A stretch of 64,000 bases of DNA from assembly GCF_010104355.1 (NCBI RefSeq), contig NZ_CP044972.1:3844001-3908000 (forward strand), read 5' to 3'. The notes under the pieces were generated by a model that was given only the letters and a program-made list of their open reading frames with translations, was not told the origin of the DNA and did not search any database. Source of the stretch: Hydrogenophaga sp. PBL-H3 (GTDB lineage Bacteria; Pseudomonadota; Gammaproteobacteria; Burkholderiales; Burkholderiaceae_C). Position 1 is the stretch's first letter, and every line of letters starts with the position of its first letter. The position numbers were made by a program, and so were the translations under genes. Of the stretch, positions 1-10,585 are shown in pieces.

Positions 1-1
1 C

Positions 2-802
2 TCAATTGCAGTCGACAGCGCGCTGGGTGTCGAGCGGCTGGCACAGGCGCTGCACGCGGCCGGCGTGAACGCACCGGCGTGTCTGGGCGTACTGGTGGAA
101 ATCGACGTGGGACAAGGCCGCTGCGGCGCAGCGCCCGGTGCGCCCGCCGTGGCACTGGCGCAAGCGATTGCGACCCACCCGGTGCTGCGCTTTGCCGGGC
201 TGCAGGCTTACCACGGTGGTGCCCAGCACCGCCGCACAGCCACCGAGCGCGCCGAAGCCATGGCAGCCTCCACCCGCGCCGTGCTCGATACCCGCGAGGC
301 CCTGCGGGCCGCCGGCATCGAGGTGCCCCTGGTCACGGGCGCAGGCACCGGCACGTTTTCCCTGGAGGCCGCCAGCGGCGTGTGGGGCGAACTGCAGGTG
401 GGCTCTTACCTGTTCATGGACGCCGACTACGCCAGCAACGAGGCCACGCCGCTGGCGCCGGTGTTTGAACACGCCCTGTTCGTGAAAAGCCAGGTGATGA
501 GCCGCTGCGCCGACCATGCGGTGTGCGACGCCGGCCACAAGAGCCACGCCATCGACAGCGGCATGCCCGGCGTGTGGTTTCCCCAGGGGTTGAGCTACAC
601 CAGCGGTGGTGATGAACACGGCTTGCTGCGCACCGCCGGCAGCCACCCGCTGCCGGCGCTGGGCGAAATCGTCTGGCTGGTGCCGGGCCACTGCGACCCC
701 ACGGTCAACCTGCACGACTTCATGGTCGGTGTGCGCGGTGGACTGGCCGCCGGCCAGGTGGAGCGCATCGTGCGGGTAGACGCACGCGGCTGCCTGGGCT
801 GA
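2..802 (+). CDS. DSD1-family PLP enzyme (D-threonine aldolase / D-serine dehydratase-like), 5' truncated by window
   Basis: The reading frame is open from the window edge, so the N-terminal part, including the Schiff-base lysine region, is missing; 266 codons remain. The C-terminal half shows the fold III (alanine-racemase-like) TIM barrel end, with GTGTFSLEAASG and SYLFMDADY, followed by the beta domain. The near-terminal GHCDPTVNLHD stretch carries the His-x-x-Asp/Cys metal-site arrangement typical of metal-activated D-threonine aldolases and eukaryotic-type D-serine dehydratases. The family cleaves or deaminates D-hydroxy amino acids in the cytosol, but the substrate cannot be assigned from this fragment. 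It converges on the chpA gene with only 3 bases between the stop codons. Confidence 0.8.
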   Translation, partial: SIAVDSALGVERLAQALHAAGVNAPACLGVLVEIDVGQGRCGAAPGAPAVALAQAIATHPVLRFAGLQAYHGGAQHRRTATERAEAMAASTRAVLDTREALRAAGIEVPLVTGAGTGTFSLEAASGVWGELQVGSYLFMDADYASNEATPLAPVFEHALFVKSQVMSRCADHAVCDAGHKSHAIDSGMPGVWFPQGLSYTSGGDEHGLLRTAGSHPLPALGEIVWLVPGHCDPTVNLHDFMVGVRGGLAAGQVERIVRVDARGCLG

Positions 803-805
803 GGC

Positions 806-3800
806 TCAGGCCTCGGCTGTGACTTTGGCGTAGTGGCCGATCAGGGCCAGCAGCTCGTCTTCGGAGTAGGGCTTGCCGAGGTAATGATCCACACCCAGTT
901 CGCGCGCATGTTCGCGGTGTTTCTCCGCGATGCGAGAAGTGATCATGATCACCGGCAAGTCGGACAGCCGCGCATCGCTGCGGATGTTGCGCACGAGGTC
1001 GAAGCCATCCATGCGCGGCATCTCGATGTCGGACAGCACCACCGTCGGGCGCTCTTGCTGCAGGCGTTCCAGAGCCTGCAGGCCATCGGCCGCAAGCGTG
1101 ACCCTGTAGCCTTCGCGCTGCAGCAGGCGTTGTGTCACACGGCGCACGGTGATGGAATCGTCGACCACGAGCACCAGTGGCACGGCATTGACTGCCATCT
1201 CCATGGGGACCGGCGTGTCCTCAGGCATGGCCAATGCAGCCTTCTGCCGACCAAGCACCCAGCTGCGCACCTGTTCGCCGTACACGGTGGCCAAAGCGAC
1301 CGGGTTGTAGATCAAGGCCACGGCGCCCGACGCCAGCACCGACATGCCGGCCAGACCGGGCAGGCGCGACAGCTGTGAGCCCAGGTTCTTCACCACGACT
1401 TCCTGGTTGCCCAGGACCTCGTCCACGTGCATGGCCACCCGTTGTGCCGCGCTTCGGAAAATCATGACCGGCAGCGTGCGGCCCTTGTTCTCCAACGACT
1501 GCACCGAGGACTGCAACAGAGCGCCCGCCCAGAAGAATGGGACTTCTTCGCCCGCCACGATCAGCGAACCGCTGGCGTAGGCCTTGCTCAGTTCGTCGCT
1601 GCTCACGCGACGCACCAGTTCCACCAGGTTGGACGGCACGCCCAGTGTGAGTGCGCCAGCGCGCAGCATCACCACCTGCGTCACGGCGGTGGTCAGCGGC
1701 AGCACCAGCTTGAAATTGGTGCCCCGCCCCGCCTGGGTGGCGGTCTCGATGCGACCGCCCAGCGCGACCACGTCGTTGCGCACCACGTCCATGCCGATAC
1801 CCCGGCCAGCCAGCTCGGAGATTTCGCGCGCGGTGCTGATGCCCGGCTCGAAAACGAGTTGAGCCGCCTGTGCATCGCTGATGTCCGCGCCGGGCGCGAC
1901 CAGCCCTTGCGCGGTCGCCTTCTCGCGCAAGCGCACCAAGTCCAGTCCGGCACCGTCGTCGGCAAACACCACCGACACGTCGTTGAGTTCCTGCGCCAGC
2001 GTGATCTCGATCTGGCCTTCGGCCGATTTGCCGGCGGCCACACGGGCCTCGGGCGTCTCGATGCCATGCACCACGCTGTTGCGCAACAGATGCTCGAACG
2101 CCGCGGTCATGCGGTCGAGCACCCCACGGTCCATTTCGATGTTGCCGCCCGTGATGTCCAGGCGCACCTGTTTGCCGGTTTCCTTGGACGCTTGCCGCAC
2201 CACGCGGTACAGCCGCTCGGAAATGCCTTCGAATTCGACCATGCGCGTGCGCAGGAGGTCGCGCTGCAGTTCGCGGGTCTGCCGGCCCTGGGCCACCAGG
2301 CTGTCTTCGGTCGATTCCACCGCGCGTTGCAGGTTGCGCTGCACGGTGGCCACGTCGTTCACCGACTCCGCCATCATGCGGGTGAGCTCCTGCACGCGGG
2401 TGAACCGGTCGAATTCGAGCGGGTCGAACGACTGGTCGGCGTCGCGCGCCTGGGCCAGCCGCGACTGCATCTGCGTCTCGGCCTGCAGCTCAATGTCACG
2501 CAACTGGCCACGCAATCGGTCCAGGTTGCCCGTGAGGTCTTTCAGCGAGCCGCGCAGGGTCACAAGTTCGGATTCCATGCGCGAGCGGGTGATCATCACC
2601 TCGCCGGCCTGGTTGACCAGTCGGTCCAGCAGCTCGGGACGCACCCGCACGGCAGCACCCGCGCGAGCCTGCAATGCCGTAGGCGCCACCGGCATGGTGA
2701 GCCCTTCCATGCCCCGCCTGGCGACGGTGTCCGTCGACGGTGCAGTTGTACCTTCTGCAGCGGCTGGCGCCGCAACGGCAACAGACTCGGACAGCACGAT
2801 CTGCTCGGGAGCTGTCTGCACCACATCCACAGATTCGGGGTCCTGACGGCGCAGCACTTCAAAACGGGCGCTGATGGCATCAAACGCGGACTGCAAAGGC
2901 TCCAGTTCGGAGCTGCGTTGCACGTCGGAGCCCAGCCGCTCGGCCGTGGTTTCCATGCGGTGAACCATCTCGCCCAGACGCAATGCACCCGCCAGACGCG
3001 CACTGCCCTTGAGGGTGTGCAGGTTGCGCAGCACTTCCGATCGGGCACTACCGTTGTCCGGACGCGCCACCCACTGGCGCAGCGCGCCTTCGAGTTGGGG
3101 CAGCAGTTCCTGGGCCTCTTCGGCAAAGATCGGGAACAGATCGATGTCGATCGTGTCCAGCGCATCAATGTCGTCGTCGATGTCCTGCACCACTGCATGT
3201 TCCATGCGATGGGTGTCGACGTGGGGGGCGACAAAATCGATCGTGGTCTCGGTCAGGGCAGGCAGGTCGAACGTGGTCAGTGGCGCAAAGCTCGAAACGG
3301 CGGCGTCCGGCTGGACGGGCGCCGGTTCTTCGTGCACAGGTGTCTCGATCACCGGTTCGTCCATCACCACCAGGTCATCGGCCTGCCGTGGGGATTCGTC
3401 AGGCACCGGATCGTGGACCACACGGTAGAGCGCGTCCATCAGCTGTGGATCGGGCTCTTTGAGGAAGCCGGCGGCAAACTGGTGCAGGAGTCGGCGAATG
3501 TCTTCGGATGCATCGACAAACAAGCGGGCCTGCTCGGCTGTGGCCGCAGCGCCCGCCCGCTGGTGAAGGCCCACCGACCCGATGGCATGCTCCAGCGCCC
3601 GGGCGATGTCCGACAGCGACTGGAATCCGACCGTTGCAGAGCTGCCGGCCAGCGAGTGCGCAAGCGCTTCAGACTGCTCCGGCACCGGCTCGTGACGTTC
3701 AAGCGCCCATTCGGCCAGCCCCGTGCACAAGCGGCGCGACCACTCGTCCGCCTCGTTGAGGTACACGTTGTACAGCTTGAGACCGATGCGCAGCGAACCG

Positions 3801-6800
3801 ATCACCCGCGTCTGCTCGTCGGGCATGTCCGCCTCGGCTGGCACTTCGGGGGTTTCCACAGGATCGGGTTCCTGCACCTCGGCACCTTGAATCAGCGCGA
3901 CCGGCTCTTCGAGCAACGGGGCCGCAGCGTCGGCCGCTGCTGGCGGGGCGTCGAGTTCTTCTGCCTTGGCCACCTCGCTGGACGAGAACGCCGCCAGGCT
4001 GCCGAAGTCGATGTCCGCAAGCATCTGCGCGGGAACTGGCAAGTCAATGGGAGCCGCCGGTGGTTCAAAGTCGAGGAACGATGTGTCGAACTGAATGCTG
4101 TCTTCGGGTGCCGCCGGTGAAGACCCGTCATCGACATCCACCAACTCGCCAAAGTCCAGGCTCAGGTCCATGTCAGGCACTGAAACTTCGATGACCTCGA
4201 CGGCTGAAGGCGCCGCATCGGCGACCTCCAGTGCAGCAGGCTCTGCGGCGGGGGCGTCGGATTCCACGGGCGCCGACAACTCGAACTGCAGTTCGTCCTC
4301 GTTGGCTGCAGGCGCAACCTCGATCTCGGCCGCATGCGTCAAAGGCAGGTAGATGCCTTGCTCACGCAGCGCTTCGGCGCTGACCTTGAAGGGCTGCGCC
4401 TTCCAATGCCCTTCGCGCCGGGCAGCAATGTCGTCCACCCACCGGGCAAAGTCGGTCATCGCTTGTCCCGTCAGCACCAGCAAGGGCTGACTTGCCGGGC
4501 GCTGTTCGGCCAACACGGTGTTGACCAACTGCTCCATGGACCAAGCAGCCTGGCCAAACTCCTCCAGCCCGACCATGCGCGAGCTGCCCTTGAGGGTGTG
4601 GAACGCACGGCGCAGGGTGGTGAGGTGCTCCAGATCACCCGGCTGCGCCTGCAACTGCCCGATGGCGTCCAGGCCGTTGCCCACCACCTCCCGGGCTTCC
4701 TCCAGGAAGATGTCGAGCAGATCGTCTTCGTCGTTGTCTTCACCAGTGGTGTCGACCGGCTCGTCCTCATGCGCAGCGTGGGACGCTTCGGACAACCCCA
4801 CCAAGGCCTGGGCACCTGCCGCGGCATCGTTGCCGACCACCGCACCAGCGGCCTCGCGCGCAGCACGCGCCACGCCCGACTGCTCGGCCAGCGTGGCCTG
4901 TTCGGCCAGCGAGTCGAGCTGCTGGCTCAGGTCGACCAGGTTCATGCCACCCTGGACCTCGTTGACGACCTGCTGCACACCATTGCTGATGGCGCGGGCC
5001 TCGTCGCGCGCCGGCGGGTGACGCAGTTCCGCATTGATCGTGCGCCCCATGAGGGGGAGCAGTTCGCCCTTGTCTTCGTCAAAGACGAACAGCTTCTTGG
5101 CCAGAGTCGGCTGGTAGTTCAGCATGTCCACCAGCAGACTCATCGCACTCAGGTTGTTGCCCAGCTGCTGGAACGTCCCAGCTTCGCGAGCCTGGGCCTC
5201 GTCCACGTCGGTGTCGAGGATCTGCTCGACCGTGGCGCGCATGCGGGTGACGGCATGGACCGCTTGCTCAAGCCCCAGCACCGACAACACGCCACGCATC
5301 TGTGCCAGTTGCGATGCGGCGACGTGCAGACCTGCTTTCTCCTGCGGTGTGCGGAAGAACTGATCAAGCGACTTCTCGACTTCCCCCAAGGAGACCTTGA
5401 GTTCACCGACCACACTGCCCATGGTCTGGCGGTCGCTCACCCTGCGGTACAGCTGCTCCATCCAGGCGTCCAGCGGTTGCGCTGGCTGGCCTGCGATCAC
5501 GGCATCAAGACGATCGGCCAGCGCCTGCGTGCGCTCGGTGAGCTCGGGCGCGCTGGGGTCAAAATCTTCAAAAGCCGCTTCGAGGTACAGCGTGGTGGTG
5601 GCCACTTCCATGGCCAGCTCAGGTCGCACGCCGCCGGGCTCTCGCACCGCATGGTCCGCCGCCCTCACCAAGGCCTGGGCCAGCACCGTGCTGGAGGGGT
5701 GCAACTTGAGCAGAGAGTCCCCGATCAAGCCGAACTGATCGGCGACCTGACGCGCGCGGCTGGCATCGCCACCGGAATACAGCGACCAGGCCTCCTTGGC
5801 CGCGTTGATGCGTTTGCGCGCCTGCGCGAGGACCGCCGGGTCGTAGCGGCCCAGCGTGGCCACGTGGTAGTCGACCGCCGCAACGCGGCCCAAACCAAAC
5901 GCCTGCCGGACGGCCGCCAGTTGCGGCGCCAGTTGAACGGACACGTCGTGCGGCTGGGCGCAGAAAAACAGGAGATCGTGCAGCAGCGTCTCAGACACCT
6001 GAGACTTGCCTTGCGACAGAGTCACGAACTGCATCAGGATTCGCGAGAAGGCCCGCTTGACATAGACGTCGCTGGGCAACAAGCGGTGCGCAACCGCTTC
6101 AAAGAAGCCGGCGGCCACACGCCAAAAAGTTCGAGCTCGGATATCCGTTGCTCCGGCAGACAGTCCCGCGCAGATCTTCACCAACTGCTGCACTGCCGCC
6201 TGGCTTTCCGTCTTGACCGCCAGCAACACCAGACGATCAAACAAGGAGCGGATGGCAGCACTGCACTCGAGCGGTGGTCTGTCGGTTGGCGCAGCCACAT
6301 CCACGCCATGGTGATCGAACGGCCAAAGATCGGCTGGGTGCACGCGCTCGGCCGCAGCCAGCTCTTGAACGTCCCGGTATTGGGAGAACAAGGCAACGGG
6401 TTGCACCGGCTTGTTGTTCAGGACCGCTTCAAGGTACTCCACCAAGGCGAAGCTGGCGCGCTCGACCTTGGCCGCCGACTCTTCGTTGCAACTCTGTGGT
6501 CGCTGGACAAACCGTTGAACCGCGGCCTCCATGGCCCTGAGCACATGGGCGGGAGCCCCCAGCCCCACCATCTCCAGGGCACCAACTGCCTGGTGCAGCG
6601 ACTGCCGCGCCTGACGCAGCGAAGCCGGATCGACTGCCTGCAAGTCGTCCATTCGCGACTGATCCGTTTCGCGCACGAATCGTTTGATCGCCTTGTTGGC
6701 CGCATCGAGCGACTTGCGCAGCTCCTCGAACACCCATGCCAGCGGACCGAGGTCGGCGACAGGTGGGTCCATCTGCAGACTGTCGGTGGCGGTTTCGAGC

Positions 6801-6802
6801 AT
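806..6802 (-). CDS. chpA: ChpA/PilL-type hybrid chemotaxis histidine kinase
   Basis: A 1998-residue CheA-like kinase for type IV pilus (twitching) control. Three His-containing phosphotransfer domains are visible: FHTLKGSSR near residue 735, HSLAGSSATVG near 1050 and LHTLKGSAR near 1261. Further helical Hpt-like repeats without the histidine motif fill the N-terminal 650 residues, and acidic Ala/Pro-rich linkers lie between domains. Then come the CheA dimerization segment, a HATPase with NSVVHG near 1575 and GRGIGMDVV, a CheW-like domain, and a C-terminal receiver with VVDDS and the phospho-acceptor Asp in SDIEMPRMDG near 1925. It is the last gene of the pilGHIJ-chpA operon, 33 bases after pilJ. 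No pilK or chpB gene follows. Confidence 0.95.
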   Translation of the reverse strand: MLETATDSLQMDPPVADLGPLAWVFEELRKSLDAANKAIKRFVRETDQSRMDDLQAVDPASLRQARQSLHQAVGALEMVGLGAPAHVLRAMEAAVQRFVQRPQSCNEESAAKVERASFALVEYLEAVLNNKPVQPVALFSQYRDVQELAAAERVHPADLWPFDHHGVDVAAPTDRPPLECSAAIRSLFDRLVLLAVKTESQAAVQQLVKICAGLSAGATDIRARTFWRVAAGFFEAVAHRLLPSDVYVKRAFSRILMQFVTLSQGKSQVSETLLHDLLFFCAQPHDVSVQLAPQLAAVRQAFGLGRVAAVDYHVATLGRYDPAVLAQARKRINAAKEAWSLYSGGDASRARQVADQFGLIGDSLLKLHPSSTVLAQALVRAADHAVREPGGVRPELAMEVATTTLYLEAAFEDFDPSAPELTERTQALADRLDAVIAGQPAQPLDAWMEQLYRRVSDRQTMGSVVGELKVSLGEVEKSLDQFFRTPQEKAGLHVAASQLAQMRGVLSVLGLEQAVHAVTRMRATVEQILDTDVDEAQAREAGTFQQLGNNLSAMSLLVDMLNYQPTLAKKLFVFDEDKGELLPLMGRTINAELRHPPARDEARAISNGVQQVVNEVQGGMNLVDLSQQLDSLAEQATLAEQSGVARAAREAAGAVVGNDAAAGAQALVGLSEASHAAHEDEPVDTTGEDNDEDDLLDIFLEEAREVVGNGLDAIGQLQAQPGDLEHLTTLRRAFHTLKGSSRMVGLEEFGQAAWSMEQLVNTVLAEQRPASQPLLVLTGQAMTDFARWVDDIAARREGHWKAQPFKVSAEALREQGIYLPLTHAAEIEVAPAANEDELQFELSAPVESDAPAAEPAALEVADAAPSAVEVIEVSVPDMDLSLDFGELVDVDDGSSPAAPEDSIQFDTSFLDFEPPAAPIDLPVPAQMLADIDFGSLAAFSSSEVAKAEELDAPPAAADAAAPLLEEPVALIQGAEVQEPDPVETPEVPAEADMPDEQTRVIGSLRIGLKLYNVYLNEADEWSRRLCTGLAEWALERHEPVPEQSEALAHSLAGSSATVGFQSLSDIARALEHAIGSVGLHQRAGAAATAEQARLFVDASEDIRRLLHQFAAGFLKEPDPQLMDALYRVVHDPVPDESPRQADDLVVMDEPVIETPVHEEPAPVQPDAAVSSFAPLTTFDLPALTETTIDFVAPHVDTHRMEHAVVQDIDDDIDALDTIDIDLFPIFAEEAQELLPQLEGALRQWVARPDNGSARSEVLRNLHTLKGSARLAGALRLGEMVHRMETTAERLGSDVQRSSELEPLQSAFDAISARFEVLRRQDPESVDVVQTAPEQIVLSESVAVAAPAAAEGTTAPSTDTVARRGMEGLTMPVAPTALQARAGAAVRVRPELLDRLVNQAGEVMITRSRMESELVTLRGSLKDLTGNLDRLRGQLRDIELQAETQMQSRLAQARDADQSFDPLEFDRFTRVQELTRMMAESVNDVATVQRNLQRAVESTEDSLVAQGRQTRELQRDLLRTRMVEFEGISERLYRVVRQASKETGKQVRLDITGGNIEMDRGVLDRMTAAFEHLLRNSVVHGIETPEARVAAGKSAEGQIEITLAQELNDVSVVFADDGAGLDLVRLREKATAQGLVAPGADISDAQAAQLVFEPGISTAREISELAGRGIGMDVVRNDVVALGGRIETATQAGRGTNFKLVLPLTTAVTQVVMLRAGALTLGVPSNLVELVRRVSSDELSKAYASGSLIVAGEEVPFFWAGALLQSSVQSLENKGRTLPVMIFRSAAQRVAMHVDEVLGNQEVVVKNLGSQLSRLPGLAGMSVLASGAVALIYNPVALATVYGEQVRSWVLGRQKAALAMPEDTPVPMEMAVNAVPLVLVVDDSITVRRVTQRLLQREGYRVTLAADGLQALERLQQERPTVVLSDIEMPRMDGFDLVRNIRSDARLSDLPVIMITSRIAEKHREHARELGVDHYLGKPYSEDELLALIGHYAKVTAEA

Positions 6803-6835
6803 GTTGATCTTGGAATGAGGGTCCGACTGAAGCGA

Positions 6836-9088
6836 TCAGGCGATCTTGAATCGCGATACCGACTGGCGAAGTTCTTCGGCCATCGCCGAGAGTTCACGCA
6901 CCTGCTGGGCCGTGGAGCGGGTTCCCTCGCCGGTCTGCTCCGTCACGGCAAAAATGTGCTGGATGTTTCCAGCCACCTCGTTGGCCGAATCGGCTTCTCG
7001 CGACGCCGCGTTGGAAATCTGCTCGATCAGTTCGGCAAGTCGGCGCGACACGCGATCGATCTCGGACAGTGCGGTACCCGCGTTGTCGGAGAGCTTGGCT
7101 CCCTCGACCACACCCTGCGTTGAACGTTCCATGGCGGCCACCGCGTCTTGCGTGTCGGTCTGAATCGCCTTCACCAGCGCCGAGATCTGTCGTGTCGCAT
7201 CAGCAGAGCGTTCGGCCAGTCGCTGCACCTCTTCTGCCACCACGGAGAAGCCTCGGCCAGCTTCGCCAGCTGACGCGGCCTGGATGGCGGCGTTCAGTGC
7301 CAGCACGTTGGTCTGTTCGGTAATGTCGGAGATCAGTTCGGTGATCTCACCGATCTCCTGTGACGACTCACCCAGCCGCTTGATGCGTTTGGAGGTTTCC
7401 TGAATCTGATCACGGATCGAGTTCATACCGCCGATCGCGTCCTGCACCGCCTGCAAACCCGACTCGGCTGCCACCAGCGATGCACGGGCCACCGTGGCCG
7501 ACTCCTGCGCCTGACCGGACACCTGGTTGATTCGCTGCGCCATGTCGAGCACCGACTGACCCGTTTCGCGAATTTCCCGAAGCTGTTCGGTCGACGCTGC
7601 CAGCAGTTCGGTGGACGTGCTTTCCACCGCTGACGTCGTTTGCGCCACGCGCGTGGCCGTGGCTTGCACGTTGCCCACCAGCGATCGAAGTTCCTCCACC
7701 GTGTAGTTCACCGAGTCGGCAATGGCACCGGTGATGTCTTCAGTCACCGTGGCTTCCTGGGTCAAGTCACCTTCAGCAACCGTCTGCAATTCGTTCATCA
7801 AACGCAAGATGGCCGCCTGGTTGGCGTCGTTGACGCGCTTGGCATCCTGCTCCAGCGACTCGGCCGCCAGACGCTGCGACTCAGCCGTCAGTTGACGCTG
7901 CCGGCTCTCCTGCAACTGCACATAGGCCAGGCCACCGGCACACAACAGCGCAAACAGGGCCGAGAAAAGCAAGGCGCCGAATTCGCCACCGCTCAACCCC
8001 GAACGCGAGGTGAGCTCCGACTGAAGGTTCTGCAATCCCAGACGCAAGGGCTCACTGTCCGCAATGATGCTGGCCTGGGCTTCGCGCGCCGACACCAGAC
8101 CCTGCAGGTTGCCCAGAATGGCGCCCGCTTCCACCCGGGTTTGCTCATACAGCTTCAGCAGTGCACCGAGGCGCTCGCGCACCTGCTCATCCTTGGCTGC
8201 GGCCAGGCGCAGCTCTTCGCTTCCACTGAGCAAACCTTCCGAGATTTCCTTGAACGTGTTCAAGTCCTTGCCCAGCAGGAACACGGCCTCTGGACTCACG
8301 CCTTCAAGCGTCAGAAACTCGTTGGCCGATTTGCCGATGCGCTGGGTCAACATCACGAGCTGGCCGGAAGCAGAGATTTCCGCAGCTGGTGCGTTTTGCT
8401 GCAGCTTCAGCGAAGAGATCGTCTCGGCGATCTCCAGCAGGTCCGAAGACTGACGGTTGATGGTGCGCAATGCGTTGCCCACCTGCGTCAAGATGCTTTC
8501 CTGTGACAAAACCGCAGTCGCATTTTTCTCAGCTGCGTCAATCCTTGGCAGCAGTTCGTCGAGTCGGGCCGCGTAATCAGGCCCCAAGGCGTCGATGGAC
8601 ATTTCGGCGTCGCCTTGTTTGAGGCCTCGCAGGCTGCGCGACAGAACATCGGAGCTGTCACGCACCTCCGGGAATGCCGTGGGGCTGCCGATCAAAGCCT
8701 GGGAAACACTCTTCGCCAGGCGCTGCGACTGCATCAGGGCCTGACCGCTGGCAGCCAATTGCTGACTGACTTTCTCTGTCTGGCTCAAGACGAAGAAGGT
8801 GACCGCGCCGAGCACGACCAGACCGAAGGCCAGCGACGCGGCCAGCGTGCGCTGGTGCTGCTCGGCGGGCCGGCGCCCCAGCAAAGGCACCGAGATCAAT
8901 CCCGACTGCTCTGCGCCATCGTCGTCTTCGGACATCAGCAGATTGCCGGAGAAGTCGTCTGCCTGAGGGACGGGGGCCAAGCGGGCAGCCGCCAGTTCGG
9001 CAGCTTCCTGATCAGTCACGGCGTGCAGGTCGCGTTCATCATCGGCTTTTTTCTTGAACAGTCCCTGGAATCGATCAAGCGTGGCCAT
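6836..9088 (-). CDS. pilJ: PilJ-type methyl-accepting chemotaxis protein
   Basis: Inner-membrane chemoreceptor of the Pil-Chp system, 750 residues. The start at 9088 ([10 protein letters not shown]) is preferred over an upstream ATG because a GGAAGG ribosome site lies just before it. A cytoplasmic acidic N-terminus of about 80 residues precedes membrane helix 1 (about 81-103). A periplasmic helical region with repeated PilJ-type modules follows, then membrane helix 2 (about 368-390), a HAMP linker and a long MCP signalling coiled coil containing [16 protein letters not shown]. It should signal to ChpA through the CheW-like PilI, whose gene lies immediately upstream. Confidence 0.95.
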   Translation of the reverse strand: MATLDRFQGLFKKKADDERDLHAVTDQEAAELAAARLAPVPQADDFSGNLLMSEDDDGAEQSGLISVPLLGRRPAEQHQRTLAASLAFGLVVLGAVTFFVLSQTEKVSQQLAASGQALMQSQRLAKSVSQALIGSPTAFPEVRDSSDVLSRSLRGLKQGDAEMSIDALGPDYAARLDELLPRIDAAEKNATAVLSQESILTQVGNALRTINRQSSDLLEIAETISSLKLQQNAPAAEISASGQLVMLTQRIGKSANEFLTLEGVSPEAVFLLGKDLNTFKEISEGLLSGSEELRLAAAKDEQVRERLGALLKLYEQTRVEAGAILGNLQGLVSAREAQASIIADSEPLRLGLQNLQSELTSRSGLSGGEFGALLFSALFALLCAGGLAYVQLQESRQRQLTAESQRLAAESLEQDAKRVNDANQAAILRLMNELQTVAEGDLTQEATVTEDITGAIADSVNYTVEELRSLVGNVQATATRVAQTTSAVESTSTELLAASTEQLREIRETGQSVLDMAQRINQVSGQAQESATVARASLVAAESGLQAVQDAIGGMNSIRDQIQETSKRIKRLGESSQEIGEITELISDITEQTNVLALNAAIQAASAGEAGRGFSVVAEEVQRLAERSADATRQISALVKAIQTDTQDAVAAMERSTQGVVEGAKLSDNAGTALSEIDRVSRRLAELIEQISNAASREADSANEVAGNIQHIFAVTEQTGEGTRSTAQQVRELSAMAEELRQSVSRFKIA

Positions 9089-9150
9089 GTAAACACCTTC
9101 CAACAGAAAACAAATGAGAAAAGATCGGACCGGTCGACCTTTGGGGGTCG

Positions 9151-9702
9151 TCAGGCCGCAATTGCGAGGAATTCGGGTTCGCCAACCAACACCTGCAAAT
9201 CCAGCTCTTGCCACAACAAGCCCTGGGCATCCACCAACGATCGATTGAAATAGGCCGGTGCGCCATCCGGCTTGGACCCGAAGCCGCTGAACATGGCGGC
9301 ACTTCGCAATCCCAGGAGACGATCAATCCAGATCACGGCGTTCACACCCAGCGCGGTGTGCAGACTGACCAGGCGCGATTCGGAAGTGATGCGCTCGCCC
9401 TGGCTCGCCAGCGCACCCGAGCCAGCGACGAGCGACCCCGATTCCACCAACGCCGCGAGATCAATGACACCATGCAGGCCGCCCCGCAGGCTGGCAACGC
9501 CCAGGTACCAGGACTTGGTGTACGGAACGCGTTGGACCGCAGACCAAGGGAAAATTTCACCGGACTGAACCAGCGGAAGGAGGTAGCGGCTTCCGTTGGA
9601 CTCCACCGCCAGCCAGGCGGCCGTCACGGCTTCTGTTTTGGCAACGCTCAATCGCTGAGCCAACCGTTCTTGCAGCTCCTTCAGTGATTGTCGTTTGGCC
9701 AT
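9151..9702 (-). CDS. pilI: CheW-like adaptor PilI
   Basis: A 183-residue single-domain CheW-like protein that couples the PilJ receptor to the ChpA kinase in the cytoplasm. The CheW beta-barrel core is recognisable in [23 protein letters not shown] and [17 protein letters not shown], the latter being the canonical GxxNLRGxxxPVIDL-type strand. It lies 27 bases after pilH and 62 bases before pilJ in the same operon, which supports the PilI assignment over a general chemotaxis CheW. Confidence 0.9.
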   Translation of the reverse strand: MAKRQSLKELQERLAQRLSVAKTEAVTAAWLAVESNGSRYLLPLVQSGEIFPWSAVQRVPYTKSWYLGVASLRGGLHGVIDLAALVESGSLVAGSGALASQGERITSESRLVSLHTALGVNAVIWIDRLLGLRSAAMFSGFGSKPDGAPAYFNRSLVDAQGLLWQELDLQVLVGEPEFLAIAA

Positions 9703-9729
9703 GCTCGGTGGGGTTCAATTCAAGGTGGT

Positions 9730-10098
9730 TCAGGCCAGCGCCCGGATCTTCGACAGCAACTCTTCACCGTTCACAGGCTTGGTCACATAGTCGCGAGCCC
9801 CCTGCCGCATGCCCCAGACCCGATCCGTCTCCAGGCTCTTGCTGGTGCACATCACGATCGGAATACTCGAATACTGAGGATCGCGGGTAATGGCACGCGT
9901 CAACTGAAATCCATTTTGACCGGGCATCACAACGTCCATCAGGATCAGGTCGGGCTTTTCCTCCCCCAAGCGACGGAAGGCCTCGTCCGCATTCTCAGCG
10001 GTTCTCACGCTGTAGCCGTTTTTACTCAGCAGATCGGACAGCACCATGAGTTCGGTTTTTGAGTCGTCAACAACGAGAATTTTGTGGATGGCCATCAT
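9730..10098 (-). CDS. pilH: Response regulator PilH
   Basis: A stand-alone 122-residue CheY-like receiver. It has ILVVDDSK at the N-terminus, the phospho-acceptor Asp in LILMDVVMPGQNG and the conserved Lys in YVTKPVN. The GQNGFQ context after the Asp resembles PilH. The start overlaps the pilG stop (ATG at 10098 or 10095), indicating translational coupling. In the Pil-Chp pathway PilH modulates signal flow and pilus retraction; that role is family knowledge. Confidence 0.92.
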   Translation of the reverse strand: MMAIHKILVVDDSKTELMVLSDLLSKNGYSVRTAENADEAFRRLGEEKPDLILMDVVMPGQNGFQLTRAITRDPQYSSIPIVMCTSKSLETDRVWGMRQGARDYVTKPVNGEELLSKIRALA

Positions 10099-10490
10099 GC
10101 AGCTCCGGCTAGGTTGGCGCCGAACTGCTGCACGGCTTGCAGCAGTTGGTCTTTGGTGAAGGGTTTGGTGAGGTAATCCTGGGAGCCCACCATGCGTCCG
10201 CGGGCCTTGTCAAAGACGCCGTCCTTGGAAGACAGCATGACAACAGGGATGCTGGCGAACTTGGCGTTGCGCTTGATGATGGCGCAGGTCTGATACCCGT
10301 CAAGGCGAGGCATCAGGATGTCGCAGAAGACCAGGTCGGGTTGGTAGTCGTTGATTTTGGCCAGCGCGTCAAAACCATCGTCGGCCAGCAGGACCTCATG
10401 TCCACCCTGCTTGAGAAAGATTTCGGCGCTGCGCCGGATGGTGTTGCTGTCGTCGACGACCAGGACTTTCAGGGCAGGTGTTGGGCTCAC
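10095..10490 (-). CDS. pilG: Response regulator PilG
   Basis: A 131-residue stand-alone receiver domain with VLVVDDSNTIRRSAE, the phospho-acceptor Asp in LVFCDILMPRLDGYQ and the Lys in YLTKPFTKDQ. It is the first pil gene of the operon. In the established Pil-Chp pathway PilG receives phosphate from ChpA and promotes pilus extension and cAMP signalling. The two receivers are distinguished by operon order and by the MPRLDG signature typical of PilG. Confidence 0.92.
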   Translation of the reverse strand: MSPTPALKVLVVDDSNTIRRSAEIFLKQGGHEVLLADDGFDALAKINDYQPDLVFCDILMPRLDGYQTCAIIKRNAKFASIPVVMLSSKDGVFDKARGRMVGSQDYLTKPFTKDQLLQAVQQFGANLAGAA

Positions 10491-10585
10491 GATTCACAGG
10501 CTCCAGGATGGGTCAGGAAGTGCGGCACTCGGGCCGGAGAGCCCGTGCCTTGGTCTGCTCAGGCCAGATGCACGGGGTCTCGTGA

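Noticed and set aside
1427-4120. Long plus-strand open frame (897 codons) opposite chpA
   Set aside because: Antisense shadow of a GC-rich gene: Arg/His/Gln-rich low-complexity translation, no domains, and it overlaps a confidently assigned gene.
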